This document shows positions 1-9,025 of a stretch of DNA of 43,128 bases, piece after piece; within the stretch, counting starts at the first letter, position 1, and each line of letters starts with the position of its first letter. This DNA is from Gemmatales bacterium (GTDB lineage Bacteria; Planctomycetota; Planctomycetia; Gemmatales; HRBIN36), in assembly GCA_025056555.1 (NCBI GenBank), contig JANWVZ010000007.1, positions 1 through 43,128 of the forward strand. Reading direction: 5' to 3'. Below the pieces are notes generated by a model that was given only the letters and a program-made list of their open reading frames with translations, was not told the DNA's origin and did no database searches. The position numbers were made by a program, and so were the translations under genes.

Positions 1-633
1 CTGGACAACGACGTGTTGACGCTCGGTTTCGCTCGCCGAGCTACCGCCTACAAACGCGCCGACCTGCTCCTGACAGACCTGGAACGCCTCCGCCACATCG
101 CCCAGAACGTTGGCCCTTTCCAGGTGATCTATTCTGGTAAGGCTCACCCTCAAGACCACGAGGGTAAGGAAATAATTCGTCGCGTCATTCAGGCGGGACG
201 GGCTTTGTGGCCGGTAGTCAAGGTGGCCTATTTAGAAAACTACGATCTTCAACTGGCCCGCTCTCTGGTGAGCGGCGTGGACGTGTGGCTCAACACGCCG
301 CAGCCACCACTGGAAGCTTCCGGAACCAGTGGCATGAAAGCGGCGATCAATGGCGTGCCGAGCCTGAGTATCTTGGATGGGTGGTGGATCGAGGGACATA
401 TCGAGGGAATCACCGGCTGGGCCATCGAAACGGACTTGTCATCTGAGTCGAGCGACCGCTACCGCGACGCGCAGGCACTCTATCATAAACTGGAACAAGT
501 GGTTATTCCTGTGTTTTATCATCATCGAGAACGCTTCCAAACTGTGATGCGGCATGCGATCGCGCTCAACGGCTCATTCTTCAACACCCATCGCATGCTC
601 CACGAATATGCCGTCAAAGCCTACTTCCGCTGA
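1..633 (+). CDS. Alpha-glucan (glycogen-type) phosphorylase, C-terminal part
   Basis: This is the 3' portion of a GT35 alpha-glucan phosphorylase, which releases glucose-1-phosphate from glycogen-type polymers in the cytoplasm. The reading frame is open from the first base, so the gene starts outside the window and about 210 residues are visible. Diagnostic segments are '[16 protein letters not shown]', '[12 protein letters not shown]' and '[20 protein letters not shown]', which contains the lysine expected to carry pyridoxal phosphate, followed by 'LDGWWIEG'. The pattern fits the shorter bacterial/archaeal branch of the family (TIGR02094-like) better than the E. coli MalP/GlgP branch; that is an inference from the motif wording. 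No clear terminator hairpin follows the TGA. The downstream neighbour is convergent. Confidence 0.93.
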   Translation: MDNDVLTLGFARRATAYKRADLLLTDLERLRHIAQNVGPFQVIYSGKAHPQDHEGKEIIRRVIQAGRALWPVVKVAYLENYDLQLARSLVSGVDVWLNTPQPPLEASGTSGMKAAINGVPSLSILDGWWIEGHIEGITGWAIETDLSSESSDRYRDAQALYHKLEQVVIPVFYHHRERFQTVMRHAIALNGSFFNTHRMLHEYAVKAYFR

Positions 634-869
634 GTTCTTCAACCAGTTTAGGGCACAGGTTGTTAGAACGGTTTGACTACCGTGCTTGTAATAAGCCGCA
701 GCTCAACGTGCACTAACCAGCCCCGCTTCAGGTTTTCCAATCCCTCAGGCTTGAGAAAAGACCAAACAAGGAAGCTTTTCCGCGATATTAGCCCTATGAG
801 AGCCGTTGAACCTGTACTAAACCGCCCAAATGTGCAGACAAGCACCGTCGGACTAGATTTCTAGTGTGC
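634..869. other. Convergent intergenic region without a gene
   Basis: About 236 bases lie between the phosphorylase stop and the methylase stop. Short open frames exist on both strands (663-845 minus, 673-864 plus), but neither has a ribosome binding site or a recognisable product. A 5-bp inverted repeat (ACGGT/ACCGT, 669-684) and a small CTAG-flanked palindrome near 852-863 are the only structure seen. Confidence 0.5.
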
Positions 870-1748
870 TTATGTTTTTCTTGTTTGAAAAAATAGAGGG
901 CTAATTTCGTAACTTTTCGGATAATTCGTAATGATTAGTTCGGATACTTTCCTACGCTTAGTGCCTTGGCAGTTAATAGCGCGGCCAACGAAGACGCTAT
1001 CTATAGTGAACTCTGGCATCGAATAAAGGTTCCGAACATAAGATGTGTCGGAGTTAGAAAGCGTGATGTAGATGCCTCGTTTGGTCAGTTCTATGCAGAT
1101 ACTCCGCAGCATTTGCTGTTGGGCCTGACCAAAACCGTGAGCACTATATTCCGTGAAGTTGGCAGTGCGGGATAAAGGCACATAAGGCGGATCGAAATAA
1201 ATCCAGTCGCCGGGTTGGCTGCGATCCAACACCGTCTCAAAGGAGGTGCAAAGAAGTGTTACCTCTTGAAGCGCCTGGGAAACTGCTCGGAGGTTTTCAG
1301 GGTCGAAGTAACGCGGACGCCTGTGGCGTCCGAAGGGAACGTTGAATTTACCCGCGCTATTGACACGATATAAGCCGTTATAACCGGTCTTATTCAGATA
1401 AATCATACGGGCCGCACGCTCGGGCAAAGTCAGGGTCTGCGGGTCTTTTTGCCGTATTTCATAGTAGAACTCCTTACTATAAGGGTAATCTCGAAGTAAA
1501 CGAATCACTTCGTTGAAGTGGTCACGAATGGCTTGATAGGTGTCAATGAGTTCCGCGTTGATGTCGGACAATACAGCATGCCGGATTAATTTTTCGCGAT
1601 AGAGGTGGAAAAATAAGGCACCGCTGCCGAGGAAAGGTTCGTGATAGGTAAAAAAGCAGCGCGGCTTGGCGGCCACTAACCGGTGAGTAATGCGCCCCTT
1701 GCCTCCCGCCCACTTCAGGAACGGACGCGGTAGCTCACGGTGATCCAT
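870..1748 (-). CDS. dam: DNA adenine methylase, Dam/DpnM type (D12 class N6-adenine MTase)
   Basis: The 292-residue product is a SAM-dependent DNA N6-adenine methyltransferase of the D12/Dam class, whose members usually modify GATC. The SAM-binding motif 'FLKWAGGKG' is at residues 10-18, the family block '[13 protein letters not shown]' follows in the middle, and the catalytic 'DPPY' lies near residue 187. Length matches DpnM-type enzymes. The ATG overlaps the last 14 bases of ribH, so it is probably translated with rho and ribH. No restriction endonuclease lies beside it: downstream is a convergent glucan phosphorylase. It therefore looks like a solitary, regulatory or repair-type methylase rather than part of a restriction-modification pair, although a remote partner cannot be excluded. 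Codons 1-3 contain a GATC site (1742-1745). Confidence 0.92.
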   Translation of the reverse strand: MDHRELPRPFLKWAGGKGRITHRLVAAKPRCFFTYHEPFLGSGALFFHLYREKLIRHAVLSDINAELIDTYQAIRDHFNEVIRLLRDYPYSKEFYYEIRQKDPQTLTLPERAARMIYLNKTGYNGLYRVNSAGKFNVPFGRHRRPRYFDPENLRAVSQALQEVTLLCTSFETVLDRSQPGDWIYFDPPYVPLSRTANFTEYSAHGFGQAQQQMLRSICIELTKRGIYITLSNSDTSYVRNLYSMPEFTIDSVFVGRAINCQGTKRRKVSELIITNYPKSYEISPLFFQTRKT

Positions 1749-2226
1749 GTTCGGATATCGTGCTGAGTCGGTTCAGCAAATTGGCCATTTCAAGGGCGGT
1801 GAGAGCGGCGTCGCTGCCTTTGTTCCCCGACTTCCCGCCGGCACGATGGAGTGCTTGTTCGAGTGTGTCGCAGGTCAGTACGCCGAAAATAACAGGTACC
1901 CCCGTGGCCAGGGCTGTTTGCAGAATTCCTGCGGCGGTCTGGGAGGCCACATATTCGTAATGGTCGGTTTCGCCCCGCAAGATGCAACTGAGGCAGACAA
2001 CCGCCAGGTAGCGTCCGGAAGCGGCAAGTTGTTTGGCAATAATGGGCATTTCCAGTGAGCCGGGCACCCAGACGATATCCAACCGATCATCATTTACGCC
2101 CTGTTTGCGGAATGCGTCGAGGGCACCCGCCAGGAGTCGGTCCACCACCAAAGCGTTGAACCGCGAGGCCACAATAGCGAAACGTCCCTTGGTGGGAGCT
2201 TGCAGATGACCTTCATAAGTGGCCAT
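1735..2226 (-). CDS. ribH: 6,7-dimethyl-8-ribityllumazine synthase
   Basis: Lumazine synthase catalyses the penultimate step of riboflavin synthesis, condensing 5-amino-6-ribitylaminouracil with 3,4-dihydroxy-2-butanone 4-phosphate. Diagnostic segments are '[20 protein letters not shown]' near the N terminus, 'WVPGSLEMP', '[16 protein letters not shown]' (normally GxVIRGxTxHxEyV) and '[21 protein letters not shown]'. I chose the ATG at 2226, giving 163 residues, the usual family size. An upstream in-frame TTG at 2271 would overlap the rho stop and add 15 residues not expected in the family. No strong Shine-Dalgarno sequence precedes either start, so coupling to rho, whose stop is 37 bases upstream, is plausible. 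The 3' end overlaps the adenine methylase start. Confidence 0.93.
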   Translation of the reverse strand: MATYEGHLQAPTKGRFAIVASRFNALVVDRLLAGALDAFRKQGVNDDRLDIVWVPGSLEMPIIAKQLAASGRYLAVVCLSCILRGETDHYEYVASQTAAGILQTALATGVPVIFGVLTCDTLEQALHRAGGKSGNKGSDAALTALEMANLLNRLSTISEHGSP

Positions 2227-2263
2227 AAGTACACTTGATTCCAAAGGGACCTGAAGGCCGTAG

Positions 2264-4015
2264 CTAATCAAGGTTCATGGAGGCGAGGAATTCGGCATTG
2301 CTCTTGGTCTTAGCCAATCGGCTCAGGAGGGCTTGCATAGCCTCCACAGGATTCAGGTCGGCAAGGACCTTCCGCAGCAGATGGACGCGGCGCAATTCCT
2401 CCGGCTCCAGGAGGAGTTCCTCCTTACGGGTGCCGGACTGATTGATGTCAATGGCCGGCCAGATGCGGCGCTCGGCCAGTTGGCGATCGAGGTGGACTTC
2501 CATGTTGCCGGTGCCTTTGAACTCCTCGAAAATGACGTCGTCCATGCGGCTCCCCGTTTCGATGAGGGCCGTGGCCAGTATCGTCAAGCTGCCGCCTTGC
2601 TCAATGCTGCGAGCGGCTCCAAAGAAGCGTTTCGGCTTATGCAAAGCGGTAGCCTCGATGCCACCAGTAAGAATCTTACCGGAATGCGGTGCCTGTGTGT
2701 TATAGGCCCGCGCCAGACGCGTGATCGAGTCAAGCAGAATTACCACATCACGGTCATATTCCACCAGACGCTTCGCTTTTTCCAGGACAATCTCCGCCAC
2801 CTGAATATGGCGTTCCGCGGGTTCATCAAAAGTCGAATGGATGATTTCACACTGCCGGCCTTTGGGAATATGCCGCTCCATGTCGGTAACTTCTTCGGGG
2901 CGCTCATCAATAAGCAAGACAATCAGGAAAATCTCCGGATGATTAGCCAGGATAGCATTGGCAATTTTCTGGAGAAGAATCGTTTTACCCGTGCGCGGCG
3001 GAGCGACGATCAGTCCCCGCTGCCCCTTGCCGATGGGAGTGATCAAATCCAGCACCCGCATGCTCAAATCGTCAGCGTCGGTCTCCAGTCGAATTCGCTG
3101 GGTCGGATGAACAGGTATAAGATCATCAAAATAAACCTTCTGTGCCAATAACTCCGGGTCCTCGTAATTGACAGCATCCACGCGCAGCAGAGCGAAGTAG
3201 CGTTCCGTTTCTTTAGGAGGACGAATGTGCCCCGCGACCAGAGCGCCGGTGCGCAGACCAAAGCGGCGAATCTGACTCGGTGATACGTAGATATCATCAG
3301 AACCCGGAAGATAATTGCATTCGCTGCTGCGCAAGAAGCCAAAGCCGTCCGGCAAGATTTCCAACGTGCCTTCGCCAAACATCAGACCGTTTACCTCGCA
3401 GCGATGTCGCAGGATGCGGAATATCAGATCCTGCTTTTTCAGGCCGACAAAATCGGGAACTCCCTCCTCCTTGGCCAACTTGAGTAACTGCTGCATGGAC
3501 ATTTTTTGCAACTCGGACAGCTTGCTCTGGCCGCGTTTAATCTGGTTGTACTTGGCCTTGAGCTCGGGATCATAAGGGGAGTCGTCGTCCTCATCTTCCC
3601 ATTCGTCCGGGGAAGAAGCAAGACTATCCGAGCACTCGGATGCCGAGTGAACCGTGGAGCAGTTTTCGGAGGTCGAGGTGGCAGTTTCCTGAGGGCAGAC
3701 AGGGCTAACAAAGGTCTCCGCCTGAGGCTTATCGGAAGCGTCGGAGCCGGTTGCTGCAGTTTCGGTACCAGCAGGGCCGCGGTTGTCGAAAACGTTGGCC
3801 CTCAAACCTTCGACAACGCCTACTTGGCCGCAAGAGGCTACACTTTCCGTGACTACTTCGCCCGGTGTCGGTAAACCTGAGTTTGCAGGATCGTCAGTGC
3901 TGGGCGCAGTCGGTTGGTCTGCACTCGCCTCGCGAGCACTTTCTTTTTCGCCAAGAGACTTGGTACGAGCATTACGAGCGCGGGTAGTTTCCTTACGGGT
4001 ACGCGGTTCCGGCAT
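2264..4015 (-). CDS. rho: Transcription termination factor Rho with long N-terminal extension
   Basis: Rho is the hexameric RNA-dependent ATPase/translocase that terminates transcription. The 583-residue product is well above the roughly 420 of E. coli Rho because of a low-complexity extension at residues 1-160, basic at first and then rich in Ser, Thr, Glu and Asp, with the acidic run 'DEWEDEDDD' near 137-145. After this come the Rho_N helix bundle (about 165-208), the cold-shock-like RNA-binding domain (about 213-285, 'PDGFGFLRS'), Walker A 'APPRTGKT' (338-345), Walker B 'VVILLDS' (424-430) and the Q-loop region '[20 protein letters not shown]' (451-470). The ATG at 4015 has an AAGGAG motif about eight bases upstream. 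It is first in a cluster with ribH and dam. The extension may bind RNA or disfavour assembly in some states; its role is not evident from sequence. Confidence 0.97.
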   Translation of the reverse strand: MPEPRTRKETTRARNARTKSLGEKESAREASADQPTAPSTDDPANSGLPTPGEVVTESVASCGQVGVVEGLRANVFDNRGPAGTETAATGSDASDKPQAETFVSPVCPQETATSTSENCSTVHSASECSDSLASSPDEWEDEDDDSPYDPELKAKYNQIKRGQSKLSELQKMSMQQLLKLAKEEGVPDFVGLKKQDLIFRILRHRCEVNGLMFGEGTLEILPDGFGFLRSSECNYLPGSDDIYVSPSQIRRFGLRTGALVAGHIRPPKETERYFALLRVDAVNYEDPELLAQKVYFDDLIPVHPTQRIRLETDADDLSMRVLDLITPIGKGQRGLIVAPPRTGKTILLQKIANAILANHPEIFLIVLLIDERPEEVTDMERHIPKGRQCEIIHSTFDEPAERHIQVAEIVLEKAKRLVEYDRDVVILLDSITRLARAYNTQAPHSGKILTGGIEATALHKPKRFFGAARSIEQGGSLTILATALIETGSRMDDVIFEEFKGTGNMEVHLDRQLAERRIWPAIDINQSGTRKEELLLEPEELRRVHLLRKVLADLNPVEAMQALLSRLAKTKSNAEFLASMNLD

Positions 4016-4083
4016 AATTCTACTCCTTCGAGCGGAAAGTCACGGGCAGTGCTGATAGTCACGGTTAGATGGCAGCCTCCGAC

Positions 4084-4239
4084 TCAGGCACACGACGACT
4101 TCCCACTCGTGGCCATCAGCTCGAGGATATGCTCCTGGATGTGCAGGAAGCGCGGGGTGAGAATCAACAGCACATAGTGCGCTCTGGCCTGGCCCATGTG
4201 CAAATAGGCCAAATGCCATGAGGCGGCTTTCTTGGCCAC
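4084..4239 (-). CDS. Possible small protein, 51 residues
   Basis: Between coaE and rho the minus strand has an open frame from GTG at 4239 to TGA at 4084. The product has a Trp-, His- and Tyr-containing helix-like composition ('SWHLAYLHMGQARAHYVLL', then 'LTPRFLHIQEHILELMATS') that looks more protein-like than random out-of-frame translation in this GC-rich DNA. The upstream bases (CTCAGG) give only a weak ribosome binding site, and a TTG 18 bases further upstream is also in frame. I recognise no family. It could equally be the remains of a longer gene or chance. It lies on the same strand as coaE and rho and would sit inside any joint transcript. Confidence 0.3.
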   Translation of the reverse strand: MAKKAASWHLAYLHMGQARAHYVLLILTPRFLHIQEHILELMATSGKSSCA

Positions 4240-4282
4240 CCTGAGATTATACGACAAACCCCCCGCCTATTGGCAAGAGGAC

Positions 4283-4915
4283 TTATGCAGCTTCGTGGTT
4301 GATCCAGTCGGCGAGGAGAGTTTGTAGCTGATGTCGAAGGTTTTCTTCGTCGCCGGAATTATCCAGCACTGCGTGCGCAAAAGTCCGTTTCTGGTCAAGG
4401 GGCCATTGATTGGCTTCCCGAAGGCGCCATTCTTCAGCCGACCAGCCCCGACTTTGCTGCGTTCGTGTCTGTCGCAGCTGAGATGGTGCGTCCACGAAAA
4501 GGATCTTGTCGCACAGGCGATGCCAGCCGGTTTCGACAAGAAGTGCTGCATCCAGAACGATAAAGCGGGTGGAGGGGTCGGCTTGCGCCCGATCGATGGC
4601 TTCGTGGATGCGTTGAGTGATATAGGGATGAACGAGGGCTTCCAGGACCTGGCGCTGGTCAGGTTTGGCGAAGACTAGGCCCGCCAGCTGCGTGCGGTCA
4701 ATTTCTCCCTGGGCGTCGAGAACTTGGGGCCCAAAGTGTTCCACAATTCTTTGCCGAATATGAGGCTGACGCAGTGCTTCGTGGCCGAGCCGATCCGCTT
4801 CGATGACGTATCCGCCTCTTTGAGCGAGTAACCGGGCTACGAAACTTTTTCCACTGCCTATACCGCCAATCAGCCCCAGGATCGGTTTCTTGCCTGTCGG
4901 TGTTGTGTTCGCCAT
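4283..4915 (-). CDS. coaE: Dephospho-CoA kinase
   Basis: CoaE phosphorylates the 3'-hydroxyl of dephospho-CoA, the last step of coenzyme A synthesis. The 210-residue product opens with the P-loop 'GLIGGIGSGKS' (residues 14-24), followed by 'GGYVIEADRLGHEAL' containing the catalytic-region Asp, 'LVHPYI' in the CoA-binding lid area and 'IVLDAALLVETGWHRLCDKILFVD' in place of the usual 'PLLfE' block. Length is normal. The ATG at 4915 lacks a strong Shine-Dalgarno motif. It is divergent from the FAD-dependent oxidoreductase, with 92 bases shared upstream. It lies about 270 bases upstream of rho on the same strand. Confidence 0.95.
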   Translation of the reverse strand: MANTTPTGKKPILGLIGGIGSGKSFVARLLAQRGGYVIEADRLGHEALRQPHIRQRIVEHFGPQVLDAQGEIDRTQLAGLVFAKPDQRQVLEALVHPYITQRIHEAIDRAQADPSTRFIVLDAALLVETGWHRLCDKILFVDAPSQLRQTRTQQSRGWSAEEWRLREANQWPLDQKRTFAHAVLDNSGDEENLRHQLQTLLADWINHEAA

Positions 4916-5007
4916 GGAGCTTCTCTATGTGAAAATGTCGCTGCAAGGTATGCTTGTGATAGGATAAGTCAGGTGGATGGGCCAAGCAAAGTCGAGGTGT
5001 TCGCGAG
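4916..5007. promoter_or_regulatory. Shared divergent upstream region of coaE and the FAD oxidoreductase
   Basis: The 92 bases between the two divergent start codons must hold the 5' signals of both genes. I could not identify a convincing -35/-10 pair by eye. A GAGGTG sequence about nine bases before the plus-strand ATG is the likely ribosome binding site of the oxidoreductase. Confidence 0.4.
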
Positions 5008-6237
5008 ATGGCTGGGAAAAAGCCCACACGCATAGCCGTAATAGGAGCTGGACCAATCGGCTTGGAGGCTGCCCTGCGGTTGCGCCAGTTGGGGGCCGAG
5101 GTGCGCGTCTATGAAAAGGGGCGGATTGCTGACCACGTGCGTCAATGGGGACATGTAGTTCTGTTCACTCCCTTCGCCATGAACACCACGCCCGCGGGTA
5201 TTCTTGCTATTCGGGAAGAAAACCGTCATCATGTCTTTCCCGACCCGCAACAATGTATCAGCGGTCATGAATTCATCCGTTGCTATCTGGAACCGCTCGC
5301 TCGCACACAGTGGTTGCGCGATTGTATTCAGACCAATACCCAAGTAGTTCGTATTGGCCGAGGTCAATTCCTCAAGGAAGACCTGCCGGGCAGCCGACAG
5401 CGTGCTTCAGGGGGTTTTCGTCTGCTATTACGACAAGGGGAACAGGAACTGCTGGAAGAAGCTGATGTAGTGCTGGATTGTTCAGGGACGTACAGTCAGC
5501 ATCGCTGGTTAGGCGAAGGGGGAATTCCGGCCTTGGGTGAAATGGAGGCGCAAGCGCACATCCGCTACAACCTTGACGATATCTGCGGCAGTCGCGCGGA
5601 ATCTTACCGCGGGCGGACGGTAATGGTGATCGGTGCCGGTTACAGTGCGGCAACGGCCATCTGCGCCTTGGCAGAGTTGGCCGAACAAGACCCGGCCACC
5701 TGGACCGTGTGGCTGACGCGCCGTGAAGGCCCACCTATTCGCCGATTTCCTCACGATCCGCTGCTGGAGCGCGACCGTCTGGCTCAACAGGCGAATCGCT
5801 TAGCCGCTCGGGGTGAAGGCAATGTCGAGCATGTGCCCCAGGCCTTCGTCCAAGCCGTCGAGTTCCTTGGACAAGACAAGGGCTTTCGCCTTCGAGCACG
5901 CGTGCAAGGGAAAGTCCGCACCTGGGAAGTGGAACGCCTGATCGCTCACGTTGGCTACAGTCCTGATACGGAAATTTATCGGGAATTGCAGGTGCACGAA
6001 TGTTACGCAACACTTGGGCCGATGCGCCTGGCCGCTACGCTATTTTCCATGACCGGGGATTGCCTGCAGGCGCCTGCCATCGGTCCAGATACCCTGCGCA
6101 ATCCTGAACCCAACCTGTATATCCTCGGCGCCAAGAGTTATGGACGAAACTCTGCCTTCCTGCTCCAAACCGGCTTCGCCCAGATCGAAACGGTGCTCGC
6201 CCTGCTTCACCAGGACGGACTAATATCCCTTCGGTAG
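5008..6237 (+). CDS. FAD/NAD(P)-binding oxidoreductase (flavin monooxygenase/thioredoxin-reductase-like fold)
   Basis: The 409-residue protein has two dinucleotide-binding motifs. The first is 'IGAGPIG' (residues 12-18), with an acidic residue after the second beta strand (E36), as expected for FAD. The second is 'IGAGYSAA' (208-215), as expected for NAD(P)H. The C-terminal 'LYILGAKSYGR' region fits the FAD-closing segment. The fold is that of two-dinucleotide-binding flavoproteins; substrate and exact reaction cannot be told. There is no signal peptide, so it is cytoplasmic. The ATG at 5008 is preceded by GAGGTG. The last part of the coding sequence (from about 6202) is repeated 76 bases downstream beyond the stop, which suggests that the 3' end has been rearranged or duplicated. 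No CxxC disulfide redox pair is apparent in the expected position. Confidence 0.8.
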   Translation: MAGKKPTRIAVIGAGPIGLEAALRLRQLGAEVRVYEKGRIADHVRQWGHVVLFTPFAMNTTPAGILAIREENRHHVFPDPQQCISGHEFIRCYLEPLARTQWLRDCIQTNTQVVRIGRGQFLKEDLPGSRQRASGGFRLLLRQGEQELLEEADVVLDCSGTYSQHRWLGEGGIPALGEMEAQAHIRYNLDDICGSRAESYRGRTVMVIGAGYSAATAICALAELAEQDPATWTVWLTRREGPPIRRFPHDPLLERDRLAQQANRLAARGEGNVEHVPQAFVQAVEFLGQDKGFRLRARVQGKVRTWEVERLIAHVGYSPDTEIYRELQVHECYATLGPMRLAATLFSMTGDCLQAPAIGPDTLRNPEPNLYILGAKSYGRNSAFLLQTGFAQIETVLALLHQDGLISLR

Positions 6238-6311
6238 GTTTTCCGTACTGATGATTCGTCGGTGAAGCACTTTTCGACTGCTTCACCAGGACGGACTAAT
6301 ATGCCTTTCGG
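6202..6311. repeat. Direct repeat straddling the 3' end of the FAD oxidoreductase gene
   Basis: A 25-base identical segment beginning CTGCTTCACCAGGACGG occurs at 6202-6226, inside the last codons of the oxidoreductase, and again at 6278-6302, 76 bases later and outside it. Similarity continues for several more bases (TCCCTTCGG versus GCCTTTCGG). The second copy is the right arm of a 9-bp hairpin described separately. It reads as a short local duplication of the gene end. Confidence 0.85.
6261..6287. terminator. Hairpin downstream of the FAD oxidoreductase gene
   Basis: GGTGAAGCA (6261-6269) and TGCTTCACC (6279-6287) form a perfect 9-bp stem with a 9-base loop, 24 bases after the stop codon. 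No run of T follows on either strand, so it is not a standard intrinsic terminator. It may act as an RNA 3'-end stabiliser, a Rho-linked pause site or simply a by-product of the adjacent duplication. Confidence 0.45.
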
Positions 6312-6618
6312 CAGTAGCGGGTTTCTTAGTAGGATTGCCACTTTACTGTCTTGGCTCGCGTCGCTATCACCTTGTTCTTCGCTGGTGCCTGATCCCGCAG
6401 GCAACTTGGTGCTCTGTCACAGCCAGAAATCAGCCGCATTGTGGTGTTATGTGGAATTCCACTAATTACAGGCGCGTCCAAATGTATCCAGGTATTCTGG
6501 GCGGGAACTCGGAGAAGTTGTTGCGCGGGCGGCCACCGTTTCCTTATGCATCCACTGTGCTCAACTCTATGCACCGGCCTGGGTCAATGCACGAACCCCC
6601 GCCTTAGGAGCCAAAGCC
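6312..6618. other. Convergent intergenic region, no gene seen
   Basis: About 300 bases separate the repeat from the stop of the hydrolase gene. Overlapping short open frames occur on both strands, but none has a ribosome binding site or family resemblance. A perfect 12-base palindrome (GTGGAATTCCAC) lies at 6451-6462. I see nothing else. Confidence 0.55.
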
Positions 6619-8787
6619 TCAGCGGTTGCGCTGCAAGGCCTTGACCAGGTCCTGCGCAGTTGCCTTCTGGTGCACAATTTCGACCCCCTGAGCCAGTCGG
6701 ATTCGCTCTAGTTTGCTTTGCGGCGCGGGTTGGAACAACACGGTGGTGCCCTGCGTGCACAGTGGGACGAAGCCGAGCAGACCGCCATATTTCAAGCCCC
6801 CCGGTAACAGCATTTCGTCCTGTACCGTTTGAACCTGGTGGAAATCGAAGCCTGCCAGGTCAATGGCACAGCGAGCAACGGCCCCGTCTGCCAGGCACCT
6901 CGCCAGAAGGGCACAAGGCCCCAATTTGCCAAACGCCAGTAACCATACCTCGCCAGCTTGCTCACTGGCCAGCTGACGAGCGTAGGCCAAGAGTGTCAAT
7001 ACATCCTGAACGCGGCAGGCGAACACGCTGGGATTGTAGCAGAAGGTGTAGCCGGCATAAGCTGAGTGCACAGGAGGCGGCGGCGTCGGCTTGCCGGCAA
7101 GGTGGTACTCGCCGGTCAGGAACAGGTCTGCGGATAATACCAACGTCCCATTCTTGAGTAACTGGTGCACCTCGGCAATGAGTTTGCCTCGATCATCAAA
7201 TAAGCTCGCTTTTCCGTGCGGATGAATCCAGACACAAACACGGCCGCGCCAATCGTTGGGCACCAGTCCTAACGCCGGCAGTTGCACTTCCGGCTGAGCG
7301 GTGCGTGCCAAGAGTCCCTTATAGAGCGTGTAGCCTTCTACTTCGAGCTTCTGTACCGTGCCTTCCACAGGCGCGACGGGTGCCTGCTTCGAGGGTTCGG
7401 AAATTGGCCAACGGTCTTGCACCATCACCCGTAGAGCTGTCTTTACCACCTGCCGATACTTGCTGCCATCCTGGGCCAACTCATCCAACTGTCGGTCACT
7501 GCTGCGGCTGAGGTACTGGCGTAACGCCTCCGCATTTTTCATATCCTTCGGCTGCGGGTGCTTTTCGTCGAAAACGCTGAGTTCTTTGGGGGGAATCGGT
7601 TGGAACGGTTTTTCAGCAACGGGTTCGGGATAGCCAAGATTCAGGTGCTTGTTGAACCAGTTGTACATCATCTCGCGGCTGACCTGATTGTAGTTATGGG
7701 GAAATGGAAAATACTTTGCAGCCACGAGGTCTTCTGCGTGGTAGTAACCGTAAATCCGTTTGAGTTCCGGCAGGCCTACTTTTTCGATGTCGCGGGTCCA
7801 ATCGTCGGCACCGGTCATGGCAAGGGGTTTGGGAGCAAAGAGGGCAGCAATTTCGACGTTGTTGGTGCCGATGCGTAACAGGGAAGCGTTTTCACATTCG
7901 CAGCCGCCTTGCATGTTCATGGAGACCATCACTGCCGGGAAGGCCACCTTGACGCGGTCATCCACGGCGCAGAGCATAAACGTTTGCGTGCCGCCTCCGC
8001 TGGCTCCAGTTACGCCAATGCGTTCTGTATCCACTTCAGGCGCTAGACTGAGCAGGAAGTCCAGGGCGCGGATGCTGTTCCAGGTTTGCAGGCCCATTTG
8101 GCTTTGCAGGCGCAGTTGCGTGTCTGCCTCGGCGCCGCGAGCGAAGTTACCTCCAGCATGGCCGATGGCACGCGAATCGGCGTAGCCCACCATGTCATAG
8201 TGAAACACCACACAGCCCATTCGCGCCAGCATGGCACATCGCGCTTGCAGCGGATAACGTGCTCCAGCTTCTGTTTTCTCCGCTCCGCTGGCAATTTGTT
8301 GCTTGACTTCCTGGTCGGTAGCCTCATAAAAGCGCCCATTGCGCCAATGCCCGTGGGGACACAGTACACCGGCGAAACGTTGCCGCACATTAGGCTTCGG
8401 CTTGGGCCGGTAAAGATTGCCCGTTACATAATGGCCGGGCAGGCTCTCGAAATAGACTTTCCACACCGTGTATTCATCGCGATCGATGGGACTGTGGACG
8501 ACCGCATTTATGGGCGTGCGCTCCGGCATGGGCCATAAACCCATTGCCACCAGAACCTGCTCCCGTAACTCCTGCGCACGGCGTTCCCAAGCCTCGCGAT
8601 TAGGCGGCACCGTGATACGCGTGGTGGTGTTGTAATCGCGAGGTTTGCCCAGTCGGCTATCCTTGGGCAGGGTCATACCGTCCAAGACGCGGTGAATCGC
8701 ACCACCGTCTTTTTCCTGACCCAACAAGGGCAGGATCAGCGCCACGCTCATCAACCCCACCAGGCTCAGTCTCCATAGCCGACACAT
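6619..8787 (-). CDS. Secreted alpha/beta hydrolase (acetyl xylan esterase/dienelactone hydrolase-like)
   Basis: The 722-residue protein begins with a signal peptide (residues 1-24, hydrophobic 'LSLVGLMSVALILPLLG') and contains an alpha/beta-hydrolase core. Family-type blocks are 'GVLCPHGHW' (oxyanion area, about 140-148), 'GCVVFHYDMVGYADS' (191-205), the nucleophile elbow 'GASGGG' (S263), 'MTGADDW' as a candidate acid region and 'FPHNYN' as a candidate His region. Such proteins are abundant in planctomycetes and act on polysaccharide-linked or other esters outside the cytoplasm. I chose the ATG at 8787 because AAAGGAGGGG (8793-8802) lies just upstream and the signal peptide then begins correctly; a start at 8826 is also open. 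The C-terminal 250 residues look like a second, catalytically unclear hydrolase-type region. The substrate is unknown. Confidence 0.85.
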   Translation of the reverse strand: MCRLWRLSLVGLMSVALILPLLGQEKDGGAIHRVLDGMTLPKDSRLGKPRDYNTTTRITVPPNREAWERRAQELREQVLVAMGLWPMPERTPINAVVHSPIDRDEYTVWKVYFESLPGHYVTGNLYRPKPKPNVRQRFAGVLCPHGHWRNGRFYEATDQEVKQQIASGAEKTEAGARYPLQARCAMLARMGCVVFHYDMVGYADSRAIGHAGGNFARGAEADTQLRLQSQMGLQTWNSIRALDFLLSLAPEVDTERIGVTGASGGGTQTFMLCAVDDRVKVAFPAVMVSMNMQGGCECENASLLRIGTNNVEIAALFAPKPLAMTGADDWTRDIEKVGLPELKRIYGYYHAEDLVAAKYFPFPHNYNQVSREMMYNWFNKHLNLGYPEPVAEKPFQPIPPKELSVFDEKHPQPKDMKNAEALRQYLSRSSDRQLDELAQDGSKYRQVVKTALRVMVQDRWPISEPSKQAPVAPVEGTVQKLEVEGYTLYKGLLARTAQPEVQLPALGLVPNDWRGRVCVWIHPHGKASLFDDRGKLIAEVHQLLKNGTLVLSADLFLTGEYHLAGKPTPPPPVHSAYAGYTFCYNPSVFACRVQDVLTLLAYARQLASEQAGEVWLLAFGKLGPCALLARCLADGAVARCAIDLAGFDFHQVQTVQDEMLLPGGLKYGGLLGFVPLCTQGTTVLFQPAPQSKLERIRLAQGVEIVHQKATAQDLVKALQRNR

Positions 8788-9025
8788 CCCAGCCCCTCCT
8801 TTGATAGTCTGGTTGGTCCCGTCCACCTCAGTGGGCGAGCTCTGGGCAACCGTGTGTGCGATATTTTTCGTTCCAGCAACACATCCTGGCCATATCTTAC
8901 TTGTTTAGGCAAGACTCTCAAAGATTCCACCGGGGGGCAGCGCTTCACGCTTCCGACCTGCTACACTAAACGCCAGGGCGACGTATGAGTACTATGCCAA
9001 TAGGCTCTAGTAAGGAGTACACTGC
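8788..9025. promoter_or_regulatory. Divergent upstream region of the hydrolase and cytochrome genes
   Basis: These 238 bases lie between divergent starts. Both genes have good ribosome binding sites at the edges (AAAGGAGGGG at 8793-8802 on minus, AAGGAG at 9012-9017 on plus). I could not fix promoter hexamers with confidence. Confidence 0.4.

Noticed and set aside
663-864. Short open frames on both strands after the glucan phosphorylase
   Set aside because: Both overlap each other, lack ribosome binding sites and show no resemblance to known proteins.
2333-3151. 272-residue plus-strand open frame
   Set aside because: It lies entirely antisense to the conserved core of rho.
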